A stretch of DNA of 43,468 nucleotides from NCBI RefSeq assembly GCF_018448885.1, contig NZ_RCWB01000028.1, positions 1 to 43,468 of the forward strand. The letters are read 5' to 3'. Of this stretch, positions 1 through 8,202 are shown piece by piece (within the stretch, counting starts at the first letter, position 1; every line of letters starts with the position of its first letter). The position numbers were made by a program, and so were the translations under genes. The notes beneath the pieces were generated by a model, which searched no databases, was not told the DNA's origin, and worked only from the letters and a program-made list of their open reading frames with translations. Origin of the DNA: Photorhabdus caribbeanensis (GTDB lineage: Bacteria > Pseudomonadota > Gammaproteobacteria > Enterobacterales > Enterobacteriaceae).

Positions 1-82
1 CGAAACAAAATAATTCCCATTGAGGAATAAAGAAGCGGCAAAAATCATCGACATCGCAGAAAATTTCAACTAACTTGTTCAT
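1..82 (-). mobile_element. Transposase N-terminus, IS982-like, cut by window edge
   Basis: An open frame runs from an ATG at 82 leftward off the window, giving 27 residues that begin MNKLVEIFCDVDDFC and continue to a PQWE motif. This resembles the N-terminus of IS982-type DDE transposases, which carry a short conserved acidic/aromatic start of this style. The catalytic part lies outside the window, so it is unknown whether the gene is intact. The family name is from memory and the match is short; another DDE family is possible. It lies just downstream of the tRNA-Val pair, a typical insertion neighbourhood. Confidence 0.55.
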
Positions 83-142
83 AGCCTGTTCCTCCCCGGA
101 GCTGTTTCGGCGTGCACCAAAACATTGCTCCTGGAACAGGCT
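83..142. repeat. 10-bp inverted repeat just upstream of the transposase start
   Basis: AGCCTGTTCC at 83-92 is matched by its exact complement GGAACAGGCT at 133-142. The pair lies immediately in front of the transposase ATG, inside what should be the left end of the insertion sequence. Such dyads near IS ends can be subterminal transposase sites or RNA hairpins that limit transposase expression. I could not define the outer IS end or a target-site duplication. From 143 to 346 I see no gene. Confidence 0.5.
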
Positions 143-346
143 TCATGTCAATTTCTTATCCAGAATTCGGGTTATGTGAATTAATTATAACGATAAACTG
201 GGGAAATGATGCGGAGCTTAACAAAAAGGTGTTATGACTCATCGCGGAAACTGCTGGTAAACAGCCAACACGGTGTATTTCGACGCGGTAAACGGATTTA
301 AATATAACCAAGAGATAACAAAGGCAAGAAAAGAGATTCGTAGACT

Positions 347-423
347 TGGTGCGTCCGAGTGGACTCGAACCACCGACCCCCACCATGTCAAGGTGGTGCT
401 CTAACCAACTGAGCTACGGACGC
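347..423 (-). tRNA. valW: tRNA-Val (anticodon GAC)
   Basis: Read on the minus strand, a 77-nt cloverleaf begins GCGTCCGTAGCTCAGTTGG and ends GGACGC-A-CCA with an encoded CCA tail. The anticodon loop CTTGACATG gives anticodon GAC, decoding GUC/GUU valine codons. It is identical to the copy at 484-560, 60 bases away, and the two are probably co-transcribed from the promoter at 593-621. In E. coli the paired valV/valW genes also sit beside mdtK, so both identity and position agree. Confidence 0.95.
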
Positions 424-483
424 ACTAATAGGATTATGCTATCAACCAAACAATATTAACCAAATAATATTAACCAATATAAT

Positions 484-560
484 TGGTGCGTCCGAGTGGA
501 CTCGAACCACCGACCCCCACCATGTCAAGGTGGTGCTCTAACCAACTGAGCTACGGACGC
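484..560 (-). tRNA. valV: tRNA-Val (anticodon GAC), promoter-proximal copy
   Basis: This is a second 77-nt tRNA-Val, base-for-base identical to the downstream one, with the 7-bp acceptor stem GCGTCCG/CGGACGC, GAC anticodon and encoded CCA. It is the first gene of a two-tRNA transcript reading leftward. The 60-nt spacer between the copies is AT-rich with no further tRNA. Confidence 0.95.
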
Positions 561-583
561 AATCTAAATTGCATTGGTGACAA

Positions 584-713
584 CGGGGACGAATATTAGC
601 GGCGAGTTAGCCTTCTGGCAAGGGAATAATACAAATTATTGTTCAACTGTTCGTATTTGCATCTACATACAGTGAATTTGTCGTTTATTCCACCAATTAA
701 GTATTCGTCCCCG
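584..713. repeat. 12-bp perfect inverted repeat spanning the tRNA promoter
   Basis: CGGGGACGAATA at 584-595 is exactly complementary to TATTCGTCCCCG at 702-713, with 106 bases between. The left arm overlaps the tRNA promoter -10 and discriminator; the right arm lies just after the 3' end of mdtK. It could be a pair of element termini or a long-range RNA fold ending the mdtK transcript. I see no flanking target duplication. Confidence 0.5.
593..621 (-). promoter_or_regulatory. Sigma-70 promoter of the tRNA-Val pair
   Basis: On the minus strand TTGCCA (621-616) is followed after exactly 17 bases by TAATAT (598-593), close to the consensus -35 and -10 boxes. The next bases, TCGTCCCC, form a GC-rich discriminator, which is characteristic of stringently controlled stable RNA promoters. 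Transcription would start about 25-30 bases before the first tRNA. Confidence 0.75.
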
Positions 714-730
714 GTTTTATAGAAAATAAA

Positions 731-2104
731 TCAGCGAGTGGAGCGTTGTAAAACTGTCTCATCTGGCTGTTTTTGTATCCACAAAATACGGGTAAATATC
801 ATCACTGCTGATGCAGTCAGGCCAATAATAAAGCCGATCCAGAACCCTTGTGGTCCCATTGCAGGTACGAAATAGTCAGTTAATCCCAGAATGTAACCGC
901 TTGGCAGCCCCAAAATCCAGTAAGCGATGAAGGTGATATAAAAGATAGAACGCGTATCTTTATATCCACGTAAAACACCAGCCCCTACAACCTGTACGGC
1001 ATCAGATAATTGATAAAGCGCGGCAAATAGCATCAGATGCGATGCCATGATGATAACTTCAGGATTGTCGTTATACATCAAAGCGATTGGCTCTCGCAGA
1101 ATAATAGAAAAAGTTGCGGTTAAACAAGCAAATACCAAACCAACCATAATTCCGGTATAGGCTGATATCCGGGCATTATCGGTAGACTTTTGTCCTAAAT
1201 TGTAGCTCACGCGGATAGTGGTTGCTGCGGCTAAAGATATTGGGAACATAAACATTAATGAACCGAAATTTTGTGCAATTTGATGCCCTGCAACAGCAGT
1301 AATGCCTAAAGGAGAGATCAGCAATGCCACTATGGCAAATAGGGTAATTTCAAAGAACATCGCCATCGCAATAGGAAAACCGAGGGCTGAAATACGTTTC
1401 AGAATATGCCAATCTGGTGCGGCAAAACGATGTTTAGGAAGGATATCCTTTTGTGATGACGAATGTTTCACATACCAACGCATTAGTAGGAACATGGCCC
1501 AGTAAACGCTGGCGGTTGCAACGCCACAACCAACACCACCCAAAGCGGGCGCGCCGAATTTACCGTAAATGAGTATGTAGTTAATCGGAATATTAATCAA
1601 CAATCCTAAAAAGCTAATCACCATGCCGGGTTTGGTTTTCGATAAACCTTCACATTGATTACGCAGCACATGATAAAACAGAAAACCTGGCGCACCCCAC
1701 ATTATTGCATGGATAAATCCAACCGCTTTTTCGGCTAAAAGTGGATCTATATTATGCTGCCTGTCAATCAGGAATTTGCTGTTGTATAAGATAGCGATAA
1801 TGATAACGGAAAGGAAAATCGCTAACCAGAACCCTTGCTGAGTTTGGTTAGCAATGAGATTCCTGCGTCCAGAACCATTCATTTGCGCAATAATGGGTGT
1901 CAAAGCTAATAGTAAGCCGTAACCAAATAAAATAACTGGCAGCCAGATAGAGGTGCCAACGGCGACCGCAGACATATCGGTTGCACTGACGCTACCCGCC
2001 ATAACCGTATCCACAACTCCCATTGCAGTTTGTGAAAATTGGGCAATAATGACGGGGATCCCTAGAGCGAGCAAACTACGCGCTTCTTTTAAATACTTCT
2101 GCAC
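731..2104 (-). CDS. mdtK: MdtK/NorM multidrug efflux pump (MATE family)
   Basis: The 457-residue inner-membrane protein, the same length as E. coli MdtK, has about twelve hydrophobic segments arranged as two MatE halves. It exports cationic drugs and fluoroquinolone-type compounds coupled to sodium or proton entry. The N-terminus [12 protein letters not shown] followed by [20 protein letters not shown] is the typical MATE helix-1 signature. It is divergent from ribE across 224 bases and lies beside tRNA-Val, as in E. coli. No ordinary hairpin terminator was seen after its stop apart from the long inverted repeat at 584-713. The assignment rests on full-length similarity and synteny. Confidence 0.95.
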   Translation of the reverse strand: MQKYLKEARSLLALGIPVIIAQFSQTAMGVVDTVMAGSVSATDMSAVAVGTSIWLPVILFGYGLLLALTPIIAQMNGSGRRNLIANQTQQGFWLAIFLSVIIIAILYNSKFLIDRQHNIDPLLAEKAVGFIHAIMWGAPGFLFYHVLRNQCEGLSKTKPGMVISFLGLLINIPINYILIYGKFGAPALGGVGCGVATASVYWAMFLLMRWYVKHSSSQKDILPKHRFAAPDWHILKRISALGFPIAMAMFFEITLFAIVALLISPLGITAVAGHQIAQNFGSLMFMFPISLAAATTIRVSYNLGQKSTDNARISAYTGIMVGLVFACLTATFSIILREPIALMYNDNPEVIIMASHLMLFAALYQLSDAVQVVGAGVLRGYKDTRSIFYITFIAYWILGLPSGYILGLTDYFVPAMGPQGFWIGFIIGLTASAVMIFTRILWIQKQPDETVLQRSTR

Positions 2105-2328
2105 GCATTACACCTTATTTTAAAAGTAGAAAATATTAAGAAAAATGTCTGTATATAAGAAACGATTTTCGAAAAATCAACCGTTTACTAACTGAGGTAT
2201 TGTAACTATTTAATACTATATTACAACAATCATGCTGAGTTTATATTCAAACGTTTAGATGGTATTTATCAATGACAACTTGATATAAACTAATTAATAA
2301 TTATACACAGTCATTAAGAGGTTCTTCT

Positions 2329-2985
2329 ATGTTTACGGGCATCGTTCAGGGAAAGGCACCCTTGGTTGCTATTGATGAAAAAAGCAATTTTCGGACTCAT
2401 GTTGTTAAATTCCCGGCTGAATTATTGCCAGGTATTGAAACCGGGGCGTCGGTTGCCAATAACGGTTGTTGTCTGACGGTAACAAAAATAGAAGGCGATA
2501 AGATTAGTTTCGACTTAATGAAAGAGACTCTACGTCTGACTAATCTTGGTGATTTGCAGCTAGGGGATTATGTGAACCTGGAGCGGGCGGCTAAATTTGG
2601 GGATGAGATTGGTGGACATTTGATGTCCGGTCATATCATCACGGTTGCTGAGATAGCTAAAATTTTCACTTCAGAAAACAACCATCAAATATGGTTCCGT
2701 ATCCATGATAAGCAACTAATGAAATATATCCTGCATAAAGGATTTATCGGCATCGACGGGATTAGTCTGACAATTGGCGATGTGGTTAATAATCGTTTTT
2801 GCGTTCACCTTATTCCTGAAACATTGGAACGTACAACATTAGGTAAGAAACGTCTTGGTCAGAGGGTAAATATTGAGATTGACTCACAGACTCAAGCGAT
2901 TGTTGATACTGTGGAGCGTGTTCTGGCTCAGAGAGAGCGGGAACAGGTCGTCTCTCAGCAGCCAGAAACATTCATGGAAGAATGA
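2329..2985 (+). CDS. ribE: Riboflavin synthase alpha subunit
   Basis: This 218-residue enzyme performs the last step of vitamin B2 synthesis, dismutating two molecules of 6,7-dimethyl-8-ribityllumazine to riboflavin and a pyrimidinedione. It begins with the hallmark MFTGIVQG and has two tandem lumazine-binding barrels: residues 1 to about 95, with [12 protein letters not shown], and about 97 to 200, with GIDGISLTI. The second half repeats the first. An AAGAGG ribosome site precedes the ATG. The gene is called ribC or ribE in E. coli and is divergent from mdtK there too. A strong terminator follows at 3049-3084, so it is monocistronic here. Confidence 0.95.
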   Translation: MFTGIVQGKAPLVAIDEKSNFRTHVVKFPAELLPGIETGASVANNGCCLTVTKIEGDKISFDLMKETLRLTNLGDLQLGDYVNLERAAKFGDEIGGHLMSGHIITVAEIAKIFTSENNHQIWFRIHDKQLMKYILHKGFIGIDGISLTIGDVVNNRFCVHLIPETLERTTLGKKRLGQRVNIEIDSQTQAIVDTVERVLAQREREQVVSQQPETFMEE

Positions 2986-3048
2986 TCAATAAATTGAGGA
3001 GCGGCAAGAGGATTCCCTTTGTCGCTTTCAAACAGAATTAACTGCGTC

Positions 3049-3084
3049 AAAAAGGAGCATTGAACCCACCAATGCTCCTTTTTG
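3049..3084 (+). terminator. Intrinsic terminator of ribE
   Basis: AAAGGAGCATTG (3051-3062) pairs perfectly with CAATGCTCCTTT (3070-3081) across a 7-base loop, followed by a short T run. It ends the ribE transcript before the accessory peptide/peptidase islet. Confidence 0.85.
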
Positions 3085-3152
3085 TGATTTATATTACAGT
3101 GTTTTGCATATTGTGTTAACTAATATAGTTAATATTGTTATTATTGTGTTAA

Positions 3153-3173
3153 TGCGCTTTCTCGTAAAGCGCA
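3153..3173 (+). promoter_or_regulatory. Leader hairpin before the small peptide gene
   Basis: TGCGCTTT (3153-3160) and AAAGCGCA (3166-3173) form an 8-bp stem with a 5-base loop, 37 bases before the small peptide start. No T tract follows, so it looks like a structured 5' leader rather than a terminator. Upstream, 3085-3150 is AT-rich and contains two TGTGTTAA copies, plausibly the promoter region. Confidence 0.45.
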
Positions 3174-3210
3174 GACTAATCCTAACGATGATATTTTTAG
3201 AGGCTACTTT

Positions 3211-3324
3211 ATGGAAAACCCGATTGAGTTAGATGAATGGCTTGAAGAACCTACACACGATGATGCTGTTGAAATGATGAACGCGCAAGCTGTCGTACCT
3301 TTTGGTACCGCACTTTGGCCTTAA
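3211..3324 (+). CDS. Small acidic precursor-like peptide, 37 aa
   Basis: The ATG is preceded by AGAGG seven bases upstream and opens a 37-codon frame ending in TAA at 3322-3324. The peptide begins MENPIELDEWLEEP, is strongly acidic for about 24 residues, then switches to a neutral hydrophobic tail ending VVPFGTALWP. An acidic leader with a short hydrophobic, proline- and tryptophan-bearing tail is the layout of ribosomally made peptide precursors. A hairpin and then a peptidase gene follow on the same strand. I do not recognise the peptide family. That it is translated is supported by the ribosome site; that it is processed is inference. A leader peptide for attenuation is the main alternative. 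Confidence 0.6.
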   Translation: MENPIELDEWLEEPTHDDAVEMMNAQAVVPFGTALWP

Positions 3325-3360
3325 CGGATTTTTATAATTAAGGTTCTTTATAATAATAGA

Positions 3361-3387
3361 TAAGTAAGGGGAGTTTCCCCTTACTTA
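3361..3387 (+). promoter_or_regulatory. Perfect 12-bp hairpin between peptide and peptidase genes
   Basis: TAAGTAAGGGGA (3361-3372) pairs fully with TCCCCTTACTTA (3376-3387) across a 3-base loop. It sits in the 84-base gap between the small peptide and the peptidase. No T tract follows on the plus strand, so it may be an RNA-stabilising or partially terminating element. Such an element would set peptide expression above enzyme expression, a common arrangement in precursor/enzyme operons. Confidence 0.65.
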
Positions 3388-3408
3388 AAAATAAACAGGA
3401 TTGTCCTC

Positions 3409-4386
3409 ATGGATAAAAGTCTTGAGAATATGTATCGTTGTTTATCATATCATCCTGCTATTTCGGATAAAGTAAGAAATGATGAATGTATAAAAATATT
3501 TATCGGATCTGATATTGAGCATAGTGATATTGCGCAAAAGATGCATGTGTATAAGAAGAATTTCGATGTGAAATCTGATTTCGCTTTTTTAGAAAAAACG
3601 CCGCCAGACGATGTAAAACAAAAAATATCCGATTGTGATTTGTTTATTTTTCTTTATGCATCATCAACGTTAAAGAATGCATCTCCACAAGGGCCAGAAT
3701 ATCTGACTAAAATAAGAAGTTTTATTACTGAATCATGGAAGAAATCTGTACTGTTTAAAGATTATGGCCCGCATTTTATTGAGGCATTCAGTGAGCCGCC
3801 AGCATCAATAACAGAAAGGAATAAAAAACTTATTGAATTGTCAAGTCGATCACAGAAGATTCAATATACAGATAATAAAGGGAACTCGATTGTAGGTTAT
3901 TTAGAAAAGGATCATAAGTGGACTTCTATTGATGGCAGTGGAAATATTGATGTTATTCCTGGGGAAATAGCAAGCCATATAAAGAACCTTAACGGTAATA
4001 TTAGCTTTAGTGGTACCTTTTTGAGTACTGCTCCTTTTGCTATAAAGTATGGGGTCGTCAATGATATGATGACTTTAAATATAAAAGAGGGCGAAATTAT
4101 TGGCTTTGATTGTAAGAATGATGAATTTAGTAGAGATTTTAATTTATACCTAAACCATAATCACGGAAATAGAATTGTTGAAGAGTTTGGTATTGGTACT
4201 AACACCGGGGTGAAAGCGCTTTATGGCAGAAATGCCGGTTTTGAAGAGCGGCATCCTGGCTTACATCTTGGTTTAGGTGGTGGTGTAAAAGGGAGTCATC
4301 ATTTAGATTTGATATTTTCTGGTGGAAAAATAGCATTTAATCAAACAGTTTTCTTTGATAATGGTTATGTGGGGGATTTCCGTTAG
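3409..4386 (+). CDS. M29-like metallo-aminopeptidase homologue, 325 aa
   Basis: The C-terminal half matches the architecture of M29 (AmpS/AmpT-type) leucyl aminopeptidases: IPGEIASH around 183-190, NGNISFSGT at 195-203, EFGIGTNTG at 259-267, EERHPGLHLGLG at 279-290 and HHLD at 297-300. The five positions that bind the dinuclear metal centre in that family (two Glu, two His, one Asp) appear retained as E259, E279 or E280, H286, H298 and D300, so catalysis is plausible. At 325 residues it is shorter than the usual roughly 400, with a reduced, diverged N-terminal domain. An AGGA site precedes the ATG. It follows the 37-codon peptide gene on the same strand and lies in a low-GC islet between ribE and cfa, which are adjacent in E. 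coli. A role in trimming or maturing that peptide is inference. Confidence 0.7.
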   Translation: MDKSLENMYRCLSYHPAISDKVRNDECIKIFIGSDIEHSDIAQKMHVYKKNFDVKSDFAFLEKTPPDDVKQKISDCDLFIFLYASSTLKNASPQGPEYLTKIRSFITESWKKSVLFKDYGPHFIEAFSEPPASITERNKKLIELSSRSQKIQYTDNKGNSIVGYLEKDHKWTSIDGSGNIDVIPGEIASHIKNLNGNISFSGTFLSTAPFAIKYGVVNDMMTLNIKEGEIIGFDCKNDEFSRDFNLYLNHNHGNRIVEEFGIGTNTGVKALYGRNAGFEERHPGLHLGLGGGVKGSHHLDLIFSGGKIAFNQTVFFDNGYVGDFR

Positions 4387-4459
4387 TGAAAAAACAGAGC
4401 GATCTTTTTAAAATCAGCTTTTAATATTTAGAGTTAGCAATGGATATGTTGCATTGATT

Positions 4460-4488
4460 AAAAGCTACAGTGGAAACCTGTAGCTTTT
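4460..4488. terminator. Bidirectional terminator between the M29-like gene and cfa
   Basis: AAAAGCTACAG (4460-4470) and CTGTAGCTTTT (4478-4488) form a perfect 11-bp stem with A/T-rich flanks on both sides. It lies between convergent genes and can stop transcripts in both directions. Confidence 0.8.
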
Positions 4489-4494
4489 GGTTAA

Positions 4495-5646
4495 CTATCG
4501 GGCTACCCGTAACCCGCCTTCAATCCCTTTTAGACTGAATATGATTTGCCATAACTGGATATCGCGAGCACGAAATGCACCTGCACAGGCATTCAGATAA
4601 TAGCTAAACATGCGTTTAAATGTTGGACTATATTTATCTTGTATTTCAGACCAATTAGCAAGAAATCTTTCATACCAAGCCATCAATGTGCGATCATAAT
4701 CTGCGCCAAAGTTATGCCAATCTTCCATCACAAAACAGCTTTTGCTGGTGTAAGCTATTTGCTCAATTGAAGGCAAACAGCCATTAGGGAAAATATATTT
4801 GCTGATCCACGGGTCAGCACTGGTTTTAGCCTTGTTGGAACCAATAGTATGTAGCAGGAATAAGCCATCAGGTTTCAGGTTTCGTTGAACAACGTCGAAA
4901 TAAGTCGCATAATTTTTAGGTCCAACGTGTTCAAACATACCGACAGAAACAATTCTGTCGAACTGCTCATGTAAATCCCGATAATCTTTCAGAATGATCT
5001 TTACATCCAGATTTGTACATTGTTTCTGTGCATATTTCTGTTGTTCGGCTGAAACAGTTATTCCTGTGACGGAAACACCATAATTTTTAGCAGCATAAGC
5101 TGATAACCCACCCCAACCACATCCAATATCCAGCAGGGTCATACCTGGAGAAAGTTCCAATTTCTCGCAGATGAGTTTCAACTTATCAAGCTGAGCCTGT
5201 TCCAGTGTTTTAGCTTGTTTCCAGTATCCACAGGAATATTGCATATAAGGGTCAAGCATACGGGTAAAAAGATCATTTCCTAAATCATAATGTTGATGAC
5301 CGACAATCCATGACCGTTTTGGCGTTTGCAGGTTACGTAAGCGGGTTATTGCGATTCTCATTGTATCTTTGAGATTATTGGGCATTTTATTTTCTAATCC
5401 GGCGCGTAAAATGCGATAAAAGAAAATATCTAACCGCTCACAATCCCACCAGCCATCCATATAACTTTCACCTAACCCCATCGAACCTTGTTGTAAAACT
5501 CTTTTATAGAAATTAGGATTTTTTATTTGGATATCATAAGGATTATGACCATTAATTTGAATACCTGCTTCTTCTAGCATCTGATTGGCAATTCTCTGCC
5601 AAGAGTTAATGGTTGTTTTCGGGTTTTCAATACAGGATGAACTCAT
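4495..5646 (-). CDS. cfa: Cyclopropane-fatty-acyl-phospholipid synthase
   Basis: Cfa transfers a methylene from S-adenosylmethionine to double bonds of unsaturated phospholipid acyl chains at the inner membrane, a stationary-phase and acid-stress modification. The 383-residue product has the SAM motif LDIGCGWGG at 172-180 and the substrate-side segments GLGESYMDGWW at 58-67 and HYDLGNDLF at 119-127. The frame is open 33 codons further upstream, but the start MSSSCIE at 5646 has a GGAGAG site and matches the E. coli N-terminus. It is convergent with the M29-like gene. The 297-base gap to punC probably holds the cfa promoters and 5' UTR. Confidence 0.95.
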   Translation of the reverse strand: MSSSCIENPKTTINSWQRIANQMLEEAGIQINGHNPYDIQIKNPNFYKRVLQQGSMGLGESYMDGWWDCERLDIFFYRILRAGLENKMPNNLKDTMRIAITRLRNLQTPKRSWIVGHQHYDLGNDLFTRMLDPYMQYSCGYWKQAKTLEQAQLDKLKLICEKLELSPGMTLLDIGCGWGGLSAYAAKNYGVSVTGITVSAEQQKYAQKQCTNLDVKIILKDYRDLHEQFDRIVSVGMFEHVGPKNYATYFDVVQRNLKPDGLFLLHTIGSNKAKTSADPWISKYIFPNGCLPSIEQIAYTSKSCFVMEDWHNFGADYDRTLMAWYERFLANWSEIQDKYSPTFKRMFSYYLNACAGAFRARDIQLWQIIFSLKGIEGGLRVAR

Positions 5647-5882
5647 ATACTCTCCAGCGTTAAGGTGATGGAATATTGAGGAGCTCGTTTTAGCTAACAA
5701 AGCAGGATGCGAAGACGCAAAATGCAAAAAATAACAAAGAATCAAAGTAAAAAATCTTAAAGATGACTAATCCATGAGTTTAATGGGGGGCAGTCATTGC
5801 TCCTAAGAACCTCAAATTCCAGGTTATTTATAATAGGGAACATATTGAGTATAAAAGCGTAAAATTGTTTTATCAATTAATA

Positions 5883-5922
5883 AATAAAGACTGCAATTAA
5901 TTGGTAATTGGCAGCCTTTATT
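5883..5922 (-). terminator. Terminator after punC
   Basis: AATAAAGACTGC (5883-5894) and GCAGCCTTTATT (5911-5922) form a 12-bp stem with one mismatch. Read on the minus strand it ends in TTTATTTATT. It lies about 20 bases past the punC stop. Confidence 0.65.
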
Positions 5923-5943
5923 GAGATAACAATCTGATTAATA

Positions 5944-7140
5944 TCAGGAATTTTGTTCAACTGTTTGAATGTGGCGATCAGCGTTTTTTTTCCGCTGTAT
6001 AAAATATCCTAATGTCATTGGAACAACGGTAGAAACCATGACAGTGGTTGTGGATATAAGTGGATTGCTGATAAATGCCGATACAATCAGGCTGGCAATA
6101 AAACAGAGCCCTAATTGAAGCGTGTTTTGTAATGCAGTGGCTTTTCCACTGTCTTGTGGATAAGCGGATAAGGCGTTTGCTACTGCAATGGGATATGATG
6201 CACCATTCATTGCAGCCATAAAGCAGAAAGGGATCAGAATAGTGAATAGAGTTGGTTCGCTAAATTTTGCCATTAAATAGAGCACAATCATGCTGACAGC
6301 ATAGCCAATTAACAGATAAGGAAAAATAATCTCACTTTTTATTTTGGCCAAAATAGCGCGGCATCCATAACCTCCAACGATAAAGGCCAACGTTTGAGGA
6401 ATATAACTCAGACCGATGTCGTCTGGAGTATATCCCATATCGCCGAGAATTGAAGGGGAGCCTGTTAGCCAGGCAAAAAAGCCAGCGCTGCATGATGCGA
6501 ATATCAGAACGTTGCCATTAAACAGCGGTGATTTTAATAGCGTAAGGAAAGAGACACTATTTGTTTGCACTTGAATTTCACGGTTTTTGCGATTTTCTTG
6601 CAAGAACAGAGTAAAAAACAACAGTAACAATGTAATTGCCAGTAAGACTAGGAAAATCGTACGCCATCCGCCATGTTGCAACAGCCAGGCTCCCATCAAA
6701 GGCGCCAGGGCAGGGGAGAGCGCAACCAGGGGCATAATCGTTGCAAAAACACGTTTGGTACGATTGGAATCGTAACGATCAATAACTAATGCTTGCCATG
6801 AGACGGCGGCTGAACAAACACCGATGGCTTGGATAAAACGCAAAACTAAAAGTTGGGTGGAGTCTGTTATCCAAATCATTCCCAGACAACCAATAGAAAA
6901 CAGGGATAGCCCGGTGATGATAATCGGCTTTCTGCCAAAGCGATCTGAAAGAGGTCCCCACAAAAGTTGCGCAAAGGCGAAACCTGCAAGAAAGATACTC
7001 AAGCTGGCACTAATTGCGTTTGCCGTTGTACCTAATTCTTGTTGCATAGCGCCGAATGCTGGCAGATACATATCAATAGCCAGATAACCTAGCATACTCA
7101 AGCCTGCAAGGTAGAACATGAACTGACTTGAGTTTTTCAT
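5944..7140 (-). CDS. punC: PunC purine nucleoside transporter (Bcr/CflA MFS)
   Basis: This inner-membrane major facilitator protein of 398 residues has twelve hydrophobic segments. The MFS loop signature is GPLSDRFGRKP after helix 2, and the Bcr/CflA-type helix 1 is LGYLAIDMYLPAF. In E. coli the orthologue (formerly YdhC) imports purine nucleosides and is activated by the divergent LysR regulator PunR; the same pair is present here. The frame extends to 7164, but the ATG at 7140 has an AAAGAGAG site and matches the short E. coli N-terminus, so I prefer it. Drug export, the older annotation, is the alternative. Confidence 0.88.
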   Translation of the reverse strand: MKNSSQFMFYLAGLSMLGYLAIDMYLPAFGAMQQELGTTANAISASLSIFLAGFAFAQLLWGPLSDRFGRKPIIITGLSLFSIGCLGMIWITDSTQLLVLRFIQAIGVCSAAVSWQALVIDRYDSNRTKRVFATIMPLVALSPALAPLMGAWLLQHGGWRTIFLVLLAITLLLLFFTLFLQENRKNREIQVQTNSVSFLTLLKSPLFNGNVLIFASCSAGFFAWLTGSPSILGDMGYTPDDIGLSYIPQTLAFIVGGYGCRAILAKIKSEIIFPYLLIGYAVSMIVLYLMAKFSEPTLFTILIPFCFMAAMNGASYPIAVANALSAYPQDSGKATALQNTLQLGLCFIASLIVSAFISNPLISTTTVMVSTVVPMTLGYFIQRKKNADRHIQTVEQNS

Positions 7141-7287
7141 TTGATTACTCTCTTTGGATGTCATGATTGAAATAATTTGCAGTGATAGATAGATAACGAT
7201 ATTGACACATATTCTATACGTCGTGATTTTTACTTGTGAAATGGTAATATTTGCATAGTGCTGTGAAAAAAATTGAAAGGTAAAATT

Positions 7288-8196
7288 ATGTGGTCAGAAT
7301 ATTCACTTGAAGTCGTGGATGCGGTTGCCAGAACAGGCAGTTTTAGTGCCGCGGCATCGGAGCTTCACCGTGTCCCTTCTGCGATCAGTTATACCGTAAG
7401 ACAATTGGAAGAATGGCTTGCCGTTTCGTTGTTTGAGCGTCACCACCGGGATGTAGAATTAACTAAGGCAGGTGCTATTTTTATCAAAGAAGCCCGCTCT
7501 GTTATCAAAAAAATGGTTGATACTCGTCACCAGTGTCAACAAGTTGCAAACGGCTGGAGAGGGCAATTCAATATTGCTATTGATCGCGTTGTCAAACCAG
7601 AACGTAGTCGTCAGCTTATTCTTGATTTTTACCACCATTTTCCTGATATAGAACTTTTTATTCATCAGGAAGTGTTTAATGGAGTGTGGGACGCGCTGGT
7701 GGATAGTCGAGTTGATGTTGCCATTGGAGCAACTCGGGTGGTTCCAGTCGGGGAAAGGTATAGTTTCCGAGATATGGGATTTATGCCCTGGCTATGTGTG
7801 GTTAGCGCAGGCCATGAGTTGACTCAGTTGCCGGGGCCGCTATCTGATGACCAAATGCGGCCTTACCCAAGTTTGTGCCTTGAAGATACATCCCGTAATT
7901 TACCGAAACGTGACACCTGGAATCTGGATAACCAGCGCAGGCTGGTAGTTCCTGATTGGGAGTCTGGTCTGTCTTGTCTAAACGAAGGGTTATGTGTGGG
8001 AATGGTGCCTAAGCATAGGGCAATGCCGCTTATTCGGCAGAAGAAACTAACCGTGCTGGAATTGGAACAGCCTTTACCAGACAGTCCATGTTGTTTGGCA
8101 TGGGTACAAAACAGCCATTCTCCAGCATTAAGTTGGCTGCTTGACTATCTTGGCGATAGTGAAACTCTTAATGCTGAATGGCTTCAAGATGAATAA
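7288..8196 (+). CDS. punR: PunR, LysR-type activator of punC
   Basis: This 302-residue regulator has an N-terminal winged helix (residues 1-60, with GSFSAAASELHRVPSAISYTV) and a periplasmic-binding-like effector domain. Its start MWSEYSLEVVDAVAR and end SETLNAEWL match E. coli PunR (YdhB). The ATG at 7288 has a GAAAGG site; an upstream in-frame TTG at 7273 is less likely. It is divergent from punC across about 147 bases, where its operator should lie, and ends 6 bases from the convergent purR stop. In E. coli it activates punC in response to purine nucleosides. Confidence 0.9.
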   Translation: MWSEYSLEVVDAVARTGSFSAAASELHRVPSAISYTVRQLEEWLAVSLFERHHRDVELTKAGAIFIKEARSVIKKMVDTRHQCQQVANGWRGQFNIAIDRVVKPERSRQLILDFYHHFPDIELFIHQEVFNGVWDALVDSRVDVAIGATRVVPVGERYSFRDMGFMPWLCVVSAGHELTQLPGPLSDDQMRPYPSLCLEDTSRNLPKRDTWNLDNQRRLVVPDWESGLSCLNEGLCVGMVPKHRAMPLIRQKKLTVLELEQPLPDSPCCLAWVQNSHSPALSWLLDYLGDSETLNAEWLQDE

Positions 8197-8202
8197 AGCA
8201 GA

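Noticed and set aside
156..386. 76-residue leftward open frame
   Set aside because: It starts inside the tRNA-Val gene and has no ribosome site or recognisable protein features.
3361..3387. Plain intrinsic terminator after the 37-codon peptide
   Set aside because: The perfect stem is followed by AAAATAA instead of a T tract on the sense strand, so full termination is unlikely.
5944..7140. Simple annotation as a bicyclomycin or chloramphenicol resistance pump
   Set aside because: Synteny with the LysR gene, purR and cfa, and sequence match to E. coli YdhC/PunC, favour the nucleoside transporter.
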